A stretch of DNA of 64,000 nucleotides from Mucilaginibacter lacusdianchii (GTDB taxonomy: Bacteria; Bacteroidota; Bacteroidia; Sphingobacteriales; Sphingobacteriaceae), in assembly GCF_009770985.1 (NCBI RefSeq), contig NZ_WSRW01000001.1, forward strand, positions 1,302,001 to 1,366,000, written 5' to 3'. The notes under the pieces are model-generated. The model was not told where the DNA came from. It did no database searches and saw only the letters and a program-made list of their open reading frames with translations. Positions 18,436 to 28,282 of this stretch are shown piece after piece (position 1 is the first letter of the stretch; each line of letters opens with the position of its first letter). A program made the translations under genes and the position numbers.

Positions 18436-19062
18436 ATGAACCAGTTCTCTATATCCCTTCAAAATGCCGGACGTCGGTTTAACCGCGACTGGATTTTTAA
18501 GGATGTGAGCTATACATTTACATCCGGCAACAGTTATGCGGTGTTAGGGCCTAATGGTTCAGGTAAATCTACCCTACTGCAGTTGCTCAACGGCAGTTTA
18601 TCGCCTTCAAGCGGCAAAGTTACTTTCAGTTATCAGGGTGATAATTTGGAGGTAGATGCTGTTTTTAAACACATCAGTTTGGCTGCCCCTTACCTGGAAC
18701 TTATTGAAGAGTTTACTTTGAACGAGGTAATAGATTTTCACTTTAAATTTAAGCCTTATAAGGTTGGGTTAGACAGAAAGCAGCTTCTTGATTTGCTGGA
18801 TATGCAAACGCATCGAAATAAGCTAGTAAGGTATTTCTCTTCGGGCATGAAACAGCGCGTAAAGTTAGCGCTGGCTTTTGGTTCTGATACAGCAGTATTG
18901 ATGCTGGATGAACCTACATCTAACCTGGATACACAAGGCGTAGATTGGTATCTGAAATTAGTGCAGCAGTACGCACAAGACCGGTTAACCATTGTATGCT
19001 CTAATCAGGCGCATGAATACAGCTTTTGCACCCAACAGCTTAGTATTACCAATTATAAATAA
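18436..19062 (+). CDS. ABC transporter ATP-binding protein
   Basis: The 208-aa ATPase has Walker A GPNGSGKST, the signature loop FSSGMKQRVKLALAF, Walker B VLMLDEPTSNLD and a terminal region with SNQAHE where the switch His would be. It is short and has no fused membrane domain. No permease gene is adjacent, so its partner and cargo cannot be named from context. It sits between lipid A genes and efp and is preceded by a large inverted repeat. Confidence 0.85.
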   Translation: MNQFSISLQNAGRRFNRDWIFKDVSYTFTSGNSYAVLGPNGSGKSTLLQLLNGSLSPSSGKVTFSYQGDNLEVDAVFKHISLAAPYLELIEEFTLNEVIDFHFKFKPYKVGLDRKQLLDLLDMQTHRNKLVRYFSSGMKQRVKLALAFGSDTAVLMLDEPTSNLDTQGVDWYLKLVQQYAQDRLTIVCSNQAHEYSFCTQQLSITNYK

Positions 19063-19176
19063 GATACCAGGAAACCATACGACCGAAAAGTTTACTGTCG
19101 GGACTGCAAAAGTTGGGTTATTAAATTATGGATATGAATACCGATGGTAATCCGGTACCGGTCGCATAATAACTGC

Positions 19177-19208
19177 TTGATTGTTTGCGGATAAGTAATT
19201 AAGTTTGC
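19177..19208 (+). promoter_or_regulatory. Predicted promoter of efp
   Basis: TTG at 19177-19179, a 20-base spacer and TAAGTTTGC at 19200-19208 fit the Bacteroidota consensus. The ATG of efp follows at 19225. Confidence 0.5.
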
Positions 19209-19224
19209 GCCACGAAAAATTGTT

Positions 19225-19788
19225 ATGTCTAAAGCATCAGAAATAAAAAATGGGAATATACTTCGCTTCAATGGCGAGTTAGTGCAGGTAGAAGAGTTTA
19301 TACACCGTACCCCGGGCAACCTGCGTGCCTTTTACCAGGCACGTATGCGTAACGTTAAAACCGGCAAGCTGGTTGAATACCGTTTCCGTACAGACGAAGA
19401 GGTAACTATTGCCCGTGTAGAAACCAACGATTATCAATATTTATATGAAGATGGCAACGACCTGGTAGTAATGGATAACACCACTTACGAGCAGTTCAAC
19501 ATCCCTAAGTTTTTATTTGGTAACTCGGTTAAGTTTTTAAAAGAAGGTGTAAACGTAATTATTGCTTTTGAAAGCGATGAGCCCATCATGGCGCAGGCAC
19601 CAGCTTCGGTAGAATTGGAAATTACTTATTCAGAACCCGCTGTTAAAGGTGATACTTCAACCAACGCTTTAAAAGCTGCTACTGTTGAAACCGGTGCCGA
19701 AATTCGTGTACCGTTGTTCATCAACCAAGGCGATAAGGTAAAAGTAGATACCGCTACCGGCGCTTATATGGAGCGTGTAAAAGGTTAA
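19225..19788 (+). CDS. efp: Elongation factor P
   Basis: The 187-aa protein has the normal length and three-domain layout of EF-P, which helps ribosomes through proline stretches. Domain II/III sequence such as VMDNTTYEQFNIPKFLFGN and the C-terminus IRVPLFINQGDKVKVDT are clear. The tip of the domain I loop is unusual: the stretch RTPGNLRAF has Asn (N32) where most EF-Ps have the modified Lys or Arg (PGKG/PGR). No modifying enzyme gene is adjacent. A terminator follows directly. Confidence 0.95.
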   Translation: MSKASEIKNGNILRFNGELVQVEEFIHRTPGNLRAFYQARMRNVKTGKLVEYRFRTDEEVTIARVETNDYQYLYEDGNDLVVMDNTTYEQFNIPKFLFGNSVKFLKEGVNVIIAFESDEPIMAQAPASVELEITYSEPAVKGDTSTNALKAATVETGAEIRVPLFINQGDKVKVDTATGAYMERVKG

Positions 19789-19807
19789 TCAGATTTATAT
19801 CTATCAT

Positions 19808-19840
19808 AAAAAGGCGCTGAATTTACTCAGCGCCTTTTTA
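19808..19840. terminator. Terminator after efp
   Basis: GGCGCTGA / TCAGCGCC form an 8-bp stem (19813-19834) flanked by an A-run and a T-run, so it is intrinsic and can work on either strand. Confidence 0.9.
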
Positions 19841-19855
19841 TGTTAAATTGTAAAC

Positions 19856-20425
19856 GTGAACAAGCAGGATCTCCGCAAACTATATATCGCCAAACGCAAC
19901 GCACTATCGCAGGCAGAATATGATGACTTAAACCATGCCTTATTGCGGCAATTTCAAAAGGTAGATTTACAGGGTGTCAATTGCGTTCACCTGTTTTTAC
20001 CCATATACAAGCGTAAAGAGCCGGATACTTTTTTGATACGCGACTGGCTACAAGTAACCCACCCACGCATTAAACGGGTATTCCCAAAAGCTGATTTTGC
20101 CAACAATACCATGCAGCACTTTGCAGATGATGCCGACTTACAACTGGCCACCAATGCCTTTGGTATCCCTGAACCTGTAAATGGTAATTTAGTTACCGCT
20201 GCCGAGATAGATTTGGTGCTTATACCCCTGTTAGCTTTTGACCGCCGTGGTTACCGCGTAGGTTATGGCAAAGGTTTTTATGACCGCTTTTTAGCCGAAT
20301 GCCGCCCAGATACACAATTTGTGGGCTTATCGTTTTTTGAGCCGGTGGATGTGATTGAAGATTTGAATGAGTTTGATAAGCCAATGCACAAGTGTATTAC
20401 GCCTAATTTGTCGTATATCATTTAA
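19856..20425 (+). CDS. 5-formyltetrahydrofolate cyclo-ligase
   Basis: The enzyme converts 5-formyl-THF to 5,10-methenyl-THF using ATP. The 189-aa protein has the family's N-terminal basic region (LRKLYIAKRNAL) and the active-site motif VGYGKGFYDRFLAE, preceded by DLVLIPLLAFDRRGYR. The start is the GTG at 19856, directly after the efp terminator; no ATG fits. It is convergent with the MutS-like gene, with only two bases between stops. Confidence 0.92.
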   Translation: MNKQDLRKLYIAKRNALSQAEYDDLNHALLRQFQKVDLQGVNCVHLFLPIYKRKEPDTFLIRDWLQVTHPRIKRVFPKADFANNTMQHFADDADLQLATNAFGIPEPVNGNLVTAAEIDLVLIPLLAFDRRGYRVGYGKGFYDRFLAECRPDTQFVGLSFFEPVDVIEDLNEFDKPMHKCITPNLSYII

Positions 20426-20427
20426 CA

Positions 20428-21750
20428 TTATTTTAAGCCTTTCTCAATCAGTTCAACAATGTTTTCGTTTTGTACAATCCAGTAGCCCAGTCGTTCATCT
20501 GTTACACCATCTTCTAGTTTATAGGTATACTGAGGAGTTCCGTTTTGCAATTGCGTGCGGATGCATTTGAAACTGATGTTTTCACAATCTTTTAACTCAT
20601 GGGCTACTTCTGTAATATGAGTAGAAATAATGAAAACACACTTTTTGATTTTAGAAAAAGCTTTGATAATAGCCACAGACGAATCAAAAGCATCTTTCAC
20701 ATTGGTGCCTCGAAAAAGCTCATCAAATACAACGACAAGCTTTTCCGATTCTTTAATTTTTTGAGCTACCTGCTTTACGCGTAACACTTCGCTGTAAAAA
20801 TGACTATATCCTTGTGACAGGTTATCGGCTAAATTTATAGTAGTAATTAATCCGTTAAAAATGTTGGTTCGCATATAGGTTGCAGGCACCGGAAAACCCA
20901 TATGTGCCAGCAATACACAAATTGCAGTTGATTTGATAAAGGTTGATTTACCAGCCATATTGGCACCTGTTAAAAAGCACATGTTAATGCCATCGCCAAA
21001 ATCTACATCATTTTTAACCGGATTCTTTATCAGCGGATGAAATAACCCTCTTACTTCCAAAGATGAATCTGTTTTAAAATCTATTTCTGGATAGCAAAAT
21101 CCTAATTGTTCTGCTGTATGGGCTGCGGCACAAAAGATATCCAGCTGGTAAATGAGGTTCAGCATAGTTTTTATCTTTTCCTTTTCCTGATAATGGAAAA
21201 GGTAATCGCACTGTAGTAATTCTGAATAGGTAAGCGTTTTTCGGCTAAGTAATGGTTTAACTGCAGCAAAGCTGGGGTGGTTGATGGTGTCACTAATGAA
21301 CAGCCTGTATCGTAAAAATATGTCCGATGAATGCATAGCGCTTGCTTTAGCTAAATCTTGCTGTAGTACGTGAATGGTATGAAGCACTAGTTTTACACCG
21401 CGGGCCAAAATATAATGTTCATGCGGTGGGCGATAAAGATGGCGCAGATAAGATTGTACAGTATGTAAGACTGTAGTTGATTTGGTATAATTTTCCTGTC
21501 GTAGATAATGCTCAATGAAGTCTAGATCATCTTTGCTGAAAGGAAATTCATACATCGATTGATGTATATCGCGTATAATAGTGATCCGGTCATTAATCAG
21601 GCTTGCTTCTTGCAACGGCATATTAAACCAATCTGTGAGCAATTGCTTACCACCAAATGTAACAGGCTTAAAAAGCCCCATTACAGAATCCGTGTTACGG
21701 TCTGCTACTGCTAAATCGGTTAAGGTTTGGTTGTCGATGATAAATGCCAT
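20428..21750 (-). CDS. MutS-like ATPase (MutS domain III/V, no mismatch-recognition domain)
   Basis: The 440-aa protein has a MutS-type helical core (about 30-240) and a C-terminal ABC-type ATPase with Walker A TGANMAGKST, Walker B VVVFDELFRGTN and the ISTHITE switch His. The N-terminal mismatch-binding domain of MutS is absent, as in the MutS-related DNA-binding proteins common in Bacteroidota. A role in DNA repair or recombination is likely but not demonstrated. I chose the ATG at 21750 (MAFIIDNQTL) over the longer frame start at 21807, whose extra residues are not family-like. Confidence 0.82.
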   Translation of the reverse strand: MAFIIDNQTLTDLAVADRNTDSVMGLFKPVTFGGKQLLTDWFNMPLQEASLINDRITIIRDIHQSMYEFPFSKDDLDFIEHYLRQENYTKSTTVLHTVQSYLRHLYRPPHEHYILARGVKLVLHTIHVLQQDLAKASAMHSSDIFLRYRLFISDTINHPSFAAVKPLLSRKTLTYSELLQCDYLFHYQEKEKIKTMLNLIYQLDIFCAAAHTAEQLGFCYPEIDFKTDSSLEVRGLFHPLIKNPVKNDVDFGDGINMCFLTGANMAGKSTFIKSTAICVLLAHMGFPVPATYMRTNIFNGLITTINLADNLSQGYSHFYSEVLRVKQVAQKIKESEKLVVVFDELFRGTNVKDAFDSSVAIIKAFSKIKKCVFIISTHITEVAHELKDCENISFKCIRTQLQNGTPQYTYKLEDGVTDERLGYWIVQNENIVELIEKGLK

Positions 21751-21908
21751 GATGTTTAGGCGTAAGTAGGTTGTGCAATAATGTTTAGGGCAAAATAAAG
21801 TGTACAAGCATAACGCTTAATAAAAATAATTAGATATAAAAAGCCAGTTCAAAAAGTAAAAAAGAGCCGAAACATATTGCTTTGACTCTTAATCCTATAC
21901 TCTTAACT

Positions 21909-24056
21909 CTATTTTATATACCTCCCAAAGAACTCATAAATCCGCAGCATCTGGTCAATGCGCTGGCGTACGTTGCCCGAGCGGGTAAGCTCGTGCGTAG
22001 CGCCGGGGTGCTGTACGTATTCTACCGGACGGTTCAGTACTTTTAAAGCTTTGTACATCATTTCGCCTTGTACAATGCCCGTACGCAGGTCGGTTTCACC
22101 ATGCAGGATGAGGTAGGGCGTGGTTATGTTAGCCACATAGGTAAACGGCGATTCGCGCGCCAGGATGGGCTTTACAGCGGCTTCCCAAGGGTAGCCGCCA
22201 AAGTACATAGGCACCAGTCGCCAGGCGTTGCCCTCTCCAAAAAAAGTGGTCAGGTCGTATACACCACGTTGTGAGGAGATGGCTGTAAAGCGCTTGGTAT
22301 GCCCGGCCAGCCAGGCGGTTAAATAACCAGCGTATGATCCTCCGGTAGCTACGGTTTTGGTTGGGTCGCCCCAGCCTTGAGCCAGTGTGCCGTCTAAAGC
22401 AGCCAGTACATCTTCGGTTGGGCCGGTGCCCCAGTCTTTATAATTGCCTTTTAAAAAATTGATACCATAGCCGCCCGAGCCGCGTGGATTGGAATATACC
22501 ACACCATAGCCTTGTGCGCAAAAATACTGGTACTCGTGCCACATGCTAGCCTCACCTGGCCCCCACATGGCGGTAGGGCCACCATGTATCTGCAGCATTA
22601 CCGGGTATTTTTTGTTGGCGGTAAAGTTAGTGGGTTTCATCACCCAGTACTCTACCTTCATGCCCTTACTGTTGGTATAATATTTCTTTTCCGGAAAGCT
22701 CAGCTTTTTATCTTTCAGCCATTCGTAATTAAAACTGGTAATGCGTTTGGGCTGCTTGTTGGCCATGTCGCTTACATATACTTCAAACGGGTTGGCTACT
22801 TCTGTTTTTACATAAGCAATTTGGCTTTGGCTCACGTCCAGCGCGCTCATGCCCGCATCAAAGCTGCTTAGCTGCTCGGGTTTGGGATTAATTATGCTGA
22901 CACGGTAAACCGGAATGCCACCGTTAGATTGTGCTGTAAAATACAAGTATTTACCATCGGACGACCAAGTAAAATTAGAAGCATTACGGTCGAGCGGAAC
23001 ATTGATGGTTTTAGCAGGATTCTGAAAATCATAAATTAAAATATCGGGCACATTAATTTCCATGCCTTTGCCAGCAGTATACACCATGTATCTTCCCGAT
23101 GGCGATATAGGACCATTATTTAATGACCCGTTAGGCTTAGCTATTAACAACCTTTTGCTACCATTTAATGATACCGAGTAAATAGCCGATTGCTGCGAAC
23201 GGTCGGGGTTAGCTAATGAATCAAGCGCAGCGGTTATGACCAGCGATTGTCCGTTAGGCATAAACTGTGCGCCGCTGTAACTGTTAAATCCACTGGTTAC
23301 CGAATGGGCTGTAGCACCGGCTTGTGCATCAATAATAAAATAATGCGTAAAGCGGAACTCAGGTTCGGTAGTAAATTCGCCTTCAAAATTTAGTTTATTA
23401 AATACTTTTGCTTTGCGGTCGGTTTCATCCTGTGCTAAAAATGCGCGGATAGCTTCAAGGCTACCATTCGGATCGGCCGCTGTTTTGGCCGTAAGCGGGA
23501 ACTGAGCAAAGCCCGGCTTTTCGGACGGCCAAGCCGGTATGCGTCCGGAGGCATTTAATACAGAATCTTTAAGCAGTTCTGCAAGCGTTAAACTACTGCT
23601 AAAAAGTATTTGCTTGCCATTGGGCGACCACTGGGGCGATGAAGCACCATAACGATTGTTGGTTAACTGTTGCAGTTTGCCGCCGTTTGCTGATACTGTA
23701 AAAACCTGCGATTTGCCTTTTACTAAATGTACCAGTGCAATAATGTGGTCATCTGCCGACCATGCCGGCTGGCTGGCGACACTGTCTGTAAGCAGTTTCG
23801 GTGCAAAACTGTTATCTGTAGATGCTAGCCAAACATGGCTTTCATAAGTATACTCTTTGTTATTCTTATTATCGGGTACTATCGAAGTAACGGTGAACGC
23901 CATCTTTTTGCCATCGTGCGACAGTGTCAAACCGCTGATTTGTTTGATTTGAATCATGTCGGTTACCTGTATTTGTCCATTGCCTTTCTGGGCAATGGCC
24001 GATGGCGGTATACTACCTGCAATAAAGCTTAAAAGTAGAAGTAGTGCTTTTTTCAT
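21909..24056 (-). CDS. S9 family prolyl-oligopeptidase-like serine peptidase
   Basis: The 715-aa protein begins with a signal peptide (hydrophobic, ending PSAIA-QKGNG). A beta-propeller of WD/PD40-type repeats follows (about 30-430). The C-terminal alpha/beta hydrolase domain (about 450-715) has the nucleophile elbow ATGGSYAGYLTAW, LILHGETDLR with the Asp and the catalytic His in HPGATHELTR. This matches dipeptidyl/acylaminoacyl peptidases of family S9. It is probably periplasmic and involved in peptide use. It is monocistronic. Confidence 0.9.
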   Translation of the reverse strand: MKKALLLLLSFIAGSIPPSAIAQKGNGQIQVTDMIQIKQISGLTLSHDGKKMAFTVTSIVPDNKNNKEYTYESHVWLASTDNSFAPKLLTDSVASQPAWSADDHIIALVHLVKGKSQVFTVSANGGKLQQLTNNRYGASSPQWSPNGKQILFSSSLTLAELLKDSVLNASGRIPAWPSEKPGFAQFPLTAKTAADPNGSLEAIRAFLAQDETDRKAKVFNKLNFEGEFTTEPEFRFTHYFIIDAQAGATAHSVTSGFNSYSGAQFMPNGQSLVITAALDSLANPDRSQQSAIYSVSLNGSKRLLIAKPNGSLNNGPISPSGRYMVYTAGKGMEINVPDILIYDFQNPAKTINVPLDRNASNFTWSSDGKYLYFTAQSNGGIPVYRVSIINPKPEQLSSFDAGMSALDVSQSQIAYVKTEVANPFEVYVSDMANKQPKRITSFNYEWLKDKKLSFPEKKYYTNSKGMKVEYWVMKPTNFTANKKYPVMLQIHGGPTAMWGPGEASMWHEYQYFCAQGYGVVYSNPRGSGGYGINFLKGNYKDWGTGPTEDVLAALDGTLAQGWGDPTKTVATGGSYAGYLTAWLAGHTKRFTAISSQRGVYDLTTFFGEGNAWRLVPMYFGGYPWEAAVKPILARESPFTYVANITTPYLILHGETDLRTGIVQGEMMYKALKVLNRPVEYVQHPGATHELTRSGNVRQRIDQMLRIYEFFGRYIK

Positions 24057-24602
24057 ATGTACTATGTTGGCGTTTGCAGCTCAATATAATACAAAATACT
24101 TAAGCGGTAATATGGCAGTAGGTTGCTTAATGGAAGCGTGTTAAACTTTTTACAGATAAATAAGGCTATTATTAAACCTTTCAGGAATAATGTACTCTAT
24201 AAGGTGCTTTTGGTTATAGATAAGCTTTTGAAAACGGTTTATATAAAATGGATATTTAATTTGAATTAACTGTAACGAAATCACCAGTTAGGCCATCTGT
24301 AGTAAAAATCAAAAAGCACAGTTGCCAACAAGCAGTTATCACAAGCGTAATGAATATTAAATTTTACCTAATCCTTATATCACCAGTTAGTGCGCCGGAT
24401 ATTGCCGGCGCGCCAACGCAGCACCAATCCGGTATTATTATGTAGTTACCAAGTAGGTAAATCAGGCATAAGCAAATCTCCCCATCTTTTTGGCGCGGCG
24501 TAATGAGCCACGAAGTTTTTTAACAGGTGCAGCGTCTGAATGGATGCTTATTGCTTAAAATTTGAGTAAGAATAAATCATATAATCAAATCACAATTAAC
24601 AA
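24057..24602. other. Intergenic region with a GC-rich hairpin
   Basis: No gene is seen in this 546-base AT-rich stretch. It contains an isolated GC-rich stem at 24392-24411 (GCGCCGG / CCGGCGC) and two copies of TCACCAGTTAG about 100 bases apart (near 24283 and 24380). The right end is the upstream region of the broken lipoprotein gene. Confidence 0.5.
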
Positions 24603-25408
24603 ATGAAACCTTTTACCCTTATCCACAAAATGCTATCTTTTACTTTAGCAGCAGCAGTGTTAACCTTTACATCATGTAAAAAAGACAGCAACAGCAATTT
24701 GCCCGATCAGCAGGCGCAAAATCATCAGGTTTGAAGACTCTGCCACCAGTTACACTACTTTTGAATACAATTCTGATTGCCAAATTACCAAAATGGCGGC
24801 TTCTGAAGATGGCCAAAACCAAGAGTTTATTATTTCCTACAATGCCAACAAGAAACCTTCACAAGCCTCGTCGGGTGAAAATGCCATAAAGTTTAATTAT
24901 GCAGGTAACCTGCTGGACAAGACTGAAATTTATACAAAAGAAGGCGGTGTAGAAACTATGGGCAGTTATATCAAATACAATTACAGTGATTTCCAGGTAT
25001 CAGAAGCAGTATCATACCTCCCCCACTGATGAAGCCGGAACTAATATGGCACTGAGTAAAGCAACTTATGAGTATTACCCTAACGGTGATGTAAAAAAGC
25101 AATTCAATTACATGAAAAACCCGCTTGCCGATGGGTACTTATTGTCAAATATTGTTGTGTACGAATATGACACTAATCGAAGTCCGTTTAGTGCGCTTAC
25201 TGAATTGTATTACGTGGCGTTTCAAATGCCATCTAAACATAATCCTATTAAAGAAACAATGTACGATTCAGCTAATAATATAATTAGCACTACTACTTAT
25301 GCCTACACTTATAACAATGATGGATATCCTACCAAAGGTGAAAGGAAAACGGTTGCTGCGGGCCAAACTAACGCTCCTGTTAGCCAGCTTAAATACCAAT
25401 ACAAATAG
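24603..25408 (+). pseudogene. Lipoprotein gene with two frameshifts (RHS/YD-like beta-strand repeats)
   Basis: Three overlapping frames together spell one protein. The ATG at 24603 opens a lipoprotein signal ending TFTSCKK. That frame stops at 24734. The next frame (bases 24721 to 25029) continues as IIRFEDSATSYTTFEYNSD, and a third (to 25408) continues as TDEAGTNMALSKATYEYYPNG. Removing one A from the A4 run near 24718-24721 and one C from the C5 run at 25019-25024 joins all three into about 267 codons. The product has short Tyr-rich repeats (YEYYPNG, YAYTYNNDGYP) like many Bacteroidota surface lipoproteins of unknown function. It is either a recent pseudogene or carries two homopolymer sequencing errors. 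Confidence 0.8.
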
Positions 25409-25443
25409 TATCTGTTATTATTTGCTTACCCAAATTAATATGC

Positions 25444-25482
25444 AAAAAGCCGCTTTGTAATCACAAAGCGGCTTTTATTTTT
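25444..25482. terminator. Bidirectional terminator
   Basis: GCCGCTTTGT / ACAAAGCGGC (25449-25472) with flanking A- and T-runs form a 14-bp stem. It lies between the broken lipoprotein gene and the convergent der gene. Confidence 0.9.
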
Positions 25483-25503
25483 TGTTCTTCCTTTTGGCAG
25501 TGC

Positions 25504-26805
25504 TTATTTCTGTCTGAAGAATATCTGAATCGGTACGCCCGAAAAATTAAAGTTTTCGCGCAGCTTGTTTTCAACGAAGCGCTTATAGGGCTCTTTGATA
25601 TATTGCGGCAGATTACAGAAGAATGCAAACATGGGCGATGTACCATTGATTTGCGTAGCATATTTAATTTTTACGTGCTTGCCTTTGATAGATGGTGGCG
25701 GATAGTTTTCAATGATAGGCAACATGATATCATTTAACCGTGAGGTTGGAATTTTTTTGCTGCGATTTTCATACACCTGATCGGCAGTTTCAATTACCTT
25801 CAGTAAGCGCTGTTTCTCTAATACCGATGTAAATACAATCGGCACATCGGTGAATGGCGCAATCTTTTCATGGATTTGCTCTTCAAATACTTTGGCCGTT
25901 TTGTTATTCTTCTCAATCAAATCCCATTTATTGACCACCAGCATAATGCCTTTTTTGTTTTTTTCGGCCAAGTGGAAGATATTGATATCCTGCGATTCTA
26001 AACCTTCTACGGCATCCACCATTAATATTACCACATCGGCTTCTTCCAGTGCTTTAATGGTACGCATTACCGAGTAAAATTCGATATTCTCTTTTACTTT
26101 GGTTTTTTTACGCAACCCAGCTGTATCAATCAGCATAAACTCATGTCCATATTTGTTGTAATGAATATGGATAGAATCGCGTGTGGTACCGGCGATAGGT
26201 GTAACAATGTTACGCTCTTCACCTATCAGGGCATTAATAATGGATGACTTACCTACATTCGGGCGACCTACAATAGCGTACTTAGGTAATGTATTTTCTT
26301 CAACCGGCTCGTCGTCAAAACTTTTGATAACATCGTCCAGCAGTTCGCCGGTACCAGATCCGGTCATAGACGAAATGTTATAAATTTCGCCCAGGCCTAA
26401 ACTGTAAAACAAGGTGGCGTCAGATTGCAGGGCATTGTTATCAACCTTATTTACCACTACATAAACCGGCTTTTTGCCTTTGCGTAGCAGGGTAGCAATC
26501 TCATCGTCAAGATCGGTGATGCCGGTGGTTACATCTACCATAAACAAAATTACGGTAGCTTCTTCAATGGCAATCACTACCTGTTCGCGGATAGCGGTTT
26601 CAAACACATCGTCTGAATTGGCTACATAGCCGCCAGTATCAATAACGGTAAAAGTGCGACCTACCCATTCTGCAACGCCGTAATGGCGGTCGCGCGTAAC
26701 GCCGCTAAAGTCGTCTACTATGGCTTTGCGGGTTTCGGTTAAGCGATTATATAATGTTGATTTACCTACGTTGGGGCGGCCAACAATGGCTACTATATTA
26801 CTCAT
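25504..26805 (-). CDS. der: GTPase Der (EngA)
   Basis: The 433-aa protein has the tandem GTPase domains unique to Der. The first has [10 protein letters not shown] near residue 8, DTGG and NKVD. The second has [10 protein letters not shown] near 180, DTAGLRKK and NKWD. A C-terminal KH-like domain follows. Der is needed for maturation of the 50S ribosomal subunit. The era gene lies upstream on the same strand across about 80 bases that hold short tandem GTTGTGAGTT-type repeats. Confidence 0.97.
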   Translation of the reverse strand: MSNIVAIVGRPNVGKSTLYNRLTETRKAIVDDFSGVTRDRHYGVAEWVGRTFTVIDTGGYVANSDDVFETAIREQVVIAIEEATVILFMVDVTTGITDLDDEIATLLRKGKKPVYVVVNKVDNNALQSDATLFYSLGLGEIYNISSMTGSGTGELLDDVIKSFDDEPVEENTLPKYAIVGRPNVGKSSIINALIGEERNIVTPIAGTTRDSIHIHYNKYGHEFMLIDTAGLRKKTKVKENIEFYSVMRTIKALEEADVVILMVDAVEGLESQDINIFHLAEKNKKGIMLVVNKWDLIEKNNKTAKVFEEQIHEKIAPFTDVPIVFTSVLEKQRLLKVIETADQVYENRSKKIPTSRLNDIMLPIIENYPPPSIKGKHVKIKYATQINGTSPMFAFFCNLPQYIKEPYKRFVENKLRENFNFSGVPIQIFFRQK

Positions 26806-26811
26806 ATTTTT

Positions 26812-26886
26812 AGTTGTGAGTTGTCAGTTGTGAGTTGTGAATGTCATGCAAAATACAGACAACAGATAACTCGCAATAGACAACAG
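26812..26886. repeat. Short degenerate repeats between era and der
   Basis: The spacer holds repeated units of the form GTTGTGAGTTGT(C/G) in direct orientation, and further on ACAACAGAT / GACAACAGAT copies that are partly complementary to them. A weak stem could form. Such junk-like repeats are common between Bacteroidota genes. Confidence 0.5.
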
Positions 26887-26887
26887 A

Positions 26888-27766
26888 TTAATCTTCGTAT
26901 CCGAATTTCTTTAAATAGTTCTTCTTGCTGCGCCAGTCGCTAATTACTTTAACAAACATTTGTAAAAATATTTTGCGCTGAAAAAATTCTTCCATGCTGC
27001 GGCGGGCATAGGTGCCTACAATTTTTAACATTTCGCCGTTTTTGCCGATAATAATATTTTTCTGCGAATCGCGCTCTACAATAATTTCGGCACTGATACG
27101 GTATAAATCTTCGCCCTCAATAAATTCCGTGATAATTACCTCAGTACTGTACGGAATTTCTTTTTTATATTGTTTAAACACCTGTTCGCGTATCATTTCG
27201 GATGCAAAGAAGCGATCATTACGGTCCGTCAAAAAATCCTTTTCGTAATAGGCTGGATGCTCAGGCAGGTTTTCGAGCACAAAGTCCATAATAGCTTTTA
27301 TATTATGATCGTGCAGGGCCGATATGGCAAATACCGCTTTGGGGTTAAGCTTTTGCTGCCAAAATTCTACCTTTTGTTTAACCGTATCTTCGTCCGACTT
27401 ATCAATCTTATTAATAAGTACAACCAATGGCGCTAAAGAGCCTTCCAGCTTTTCCAATACATCACCTTCATCGTACGATTCGTTGATATCTGTAACCAGC
27501 AAAATCAGATCAGCATCTACAATAGAACCTTCTACTTGGTGCATCATGCTTTCCTGCAGGGCATAGTGCGGTTTAATAACCCCGGGTGTATCCGAGAAAA
27601 CAATTTGGTAATCGTCGGTGTTAACAATTCCGAGTATGCGATGGCGGGTGGTTTGCGCCTTCGGGGTAATGATGGACATCTTTTCGCCCACCAAAGCATT
27701 CATCAGGGTTGATTTACCTGCGTTAGGTTTACCAATAATGCTCACAAATCCGGCCCGGTGACTCAT
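26888..27766 (-). CDS. era: GTPase Era
   Basis: The 292-aa protein has the Era layout: GTPase domain with GKPNAGKSTLMNAL near residue 12, DTPG and NKIDKS, then a C-terminal KH domain (about 205-290, with IIIGKNGEMLK). Era binds the 3' end of 16S rRNA and assists 30S assembly. Length and order with der fit; the two are probably co-transcribed. Confidence 0.97.
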   Translation of the reverse strand: MSHRAGFVSIIGKPNAGKSTLMNALVGEKMSIITPKAQTTRHRILGIVNTDDYQIVFSDTPGVIKPHYALQESMMHQVEGSIVDADLILLVTDINESYDEGDVLEKLEGSLAPLVVLINKIDKSDEDTVKQKVEFWQQKLNPKAVFAISALHDHNIKAIMDFVLENLPEHPAYYEKDFLTDRNDRFFASEMIREQVFKQYKKEIPYSTEVIITEFIEGEDLYRISAEIIVERDSQKNIIIGKNGEMLKIVGTYARRSMEEFFQRKIFLQMFVKVISDWRSKKNYLKKFGYED

Positions 27767-27788
27767 ATAAAAAAATATTTAAAATAAA

Positions 27789-27820
27789 TTTGGAGTACAA
27801 AGAAACGAATTATATCTTTG
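27789..27820 (+). promoter_or_regulatory. Promoter of the initiator tRNA
   Basis: TTTG at 27789-27792, a 20-base spacer and TATCTTTG at 27813-27820 are a near-perfect Bacteroidota promoter, 25 bases before the tRNA. Confidence 0.75.
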
Positions 27821-27844
27821 CACACCAAACAAAAACAAACATAG

Positions 27845-27917
<73 letters not shown>

Positions 27918-27921
27918 CCTG

Positions 27922-27969
27922 AAACCCTTTTAAAAGCTGATTTACAGCGTATTAAAAGGGTTTTTTTTA
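27922..27969 (+). terminator. Terminator of the initiator tRNA
   Basis: AACCCTTTTAA pairs with TTAAAAGGGTT around an inner GCTG/CAGC stem, followed by a run of eight or more T. Confidence 0.85.
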
Positions 27970-28282
27970 TTTTGCAACGGTGCTTGTTGGTGCAATTTTA
28001 AAATCTTATTCGCACATCCGTCTTAATTTTTAGTGAATTTTCTATCCCTTCTAGGGTGTTTAACACTTGTTAATGCAAAGGAATACTTAAAAAGCAAAAT
28101 ATCGGATACAATTAGAACATGCACTGTTATAAAGGGTATTTTACAAGAGAGATTAGATTAGAAAGCGCCAAATTTAAACCGCCTTCCATTATGTATTTAA
28201 TTAATGTGATAAACTCCGGCCGCTAATAAAAATGATTTATGGCTACAGCGGAAAGTTTAGTTAACGGACAATAAGGTATAGC
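27970..28282. other. Intergenic region, nothing recognised
   Basis: AT-rich sequence between the tRNA terminator and the end of the T6SS cargo operon. No gene, repeat or clear terminator for the operon is seen. Confidence 0.5.

Noticed and set aside
26812..26886. CRISPR-like short repeats
   Set aside because: Units are degenerate, about 10 bases and without spacers of constant length.
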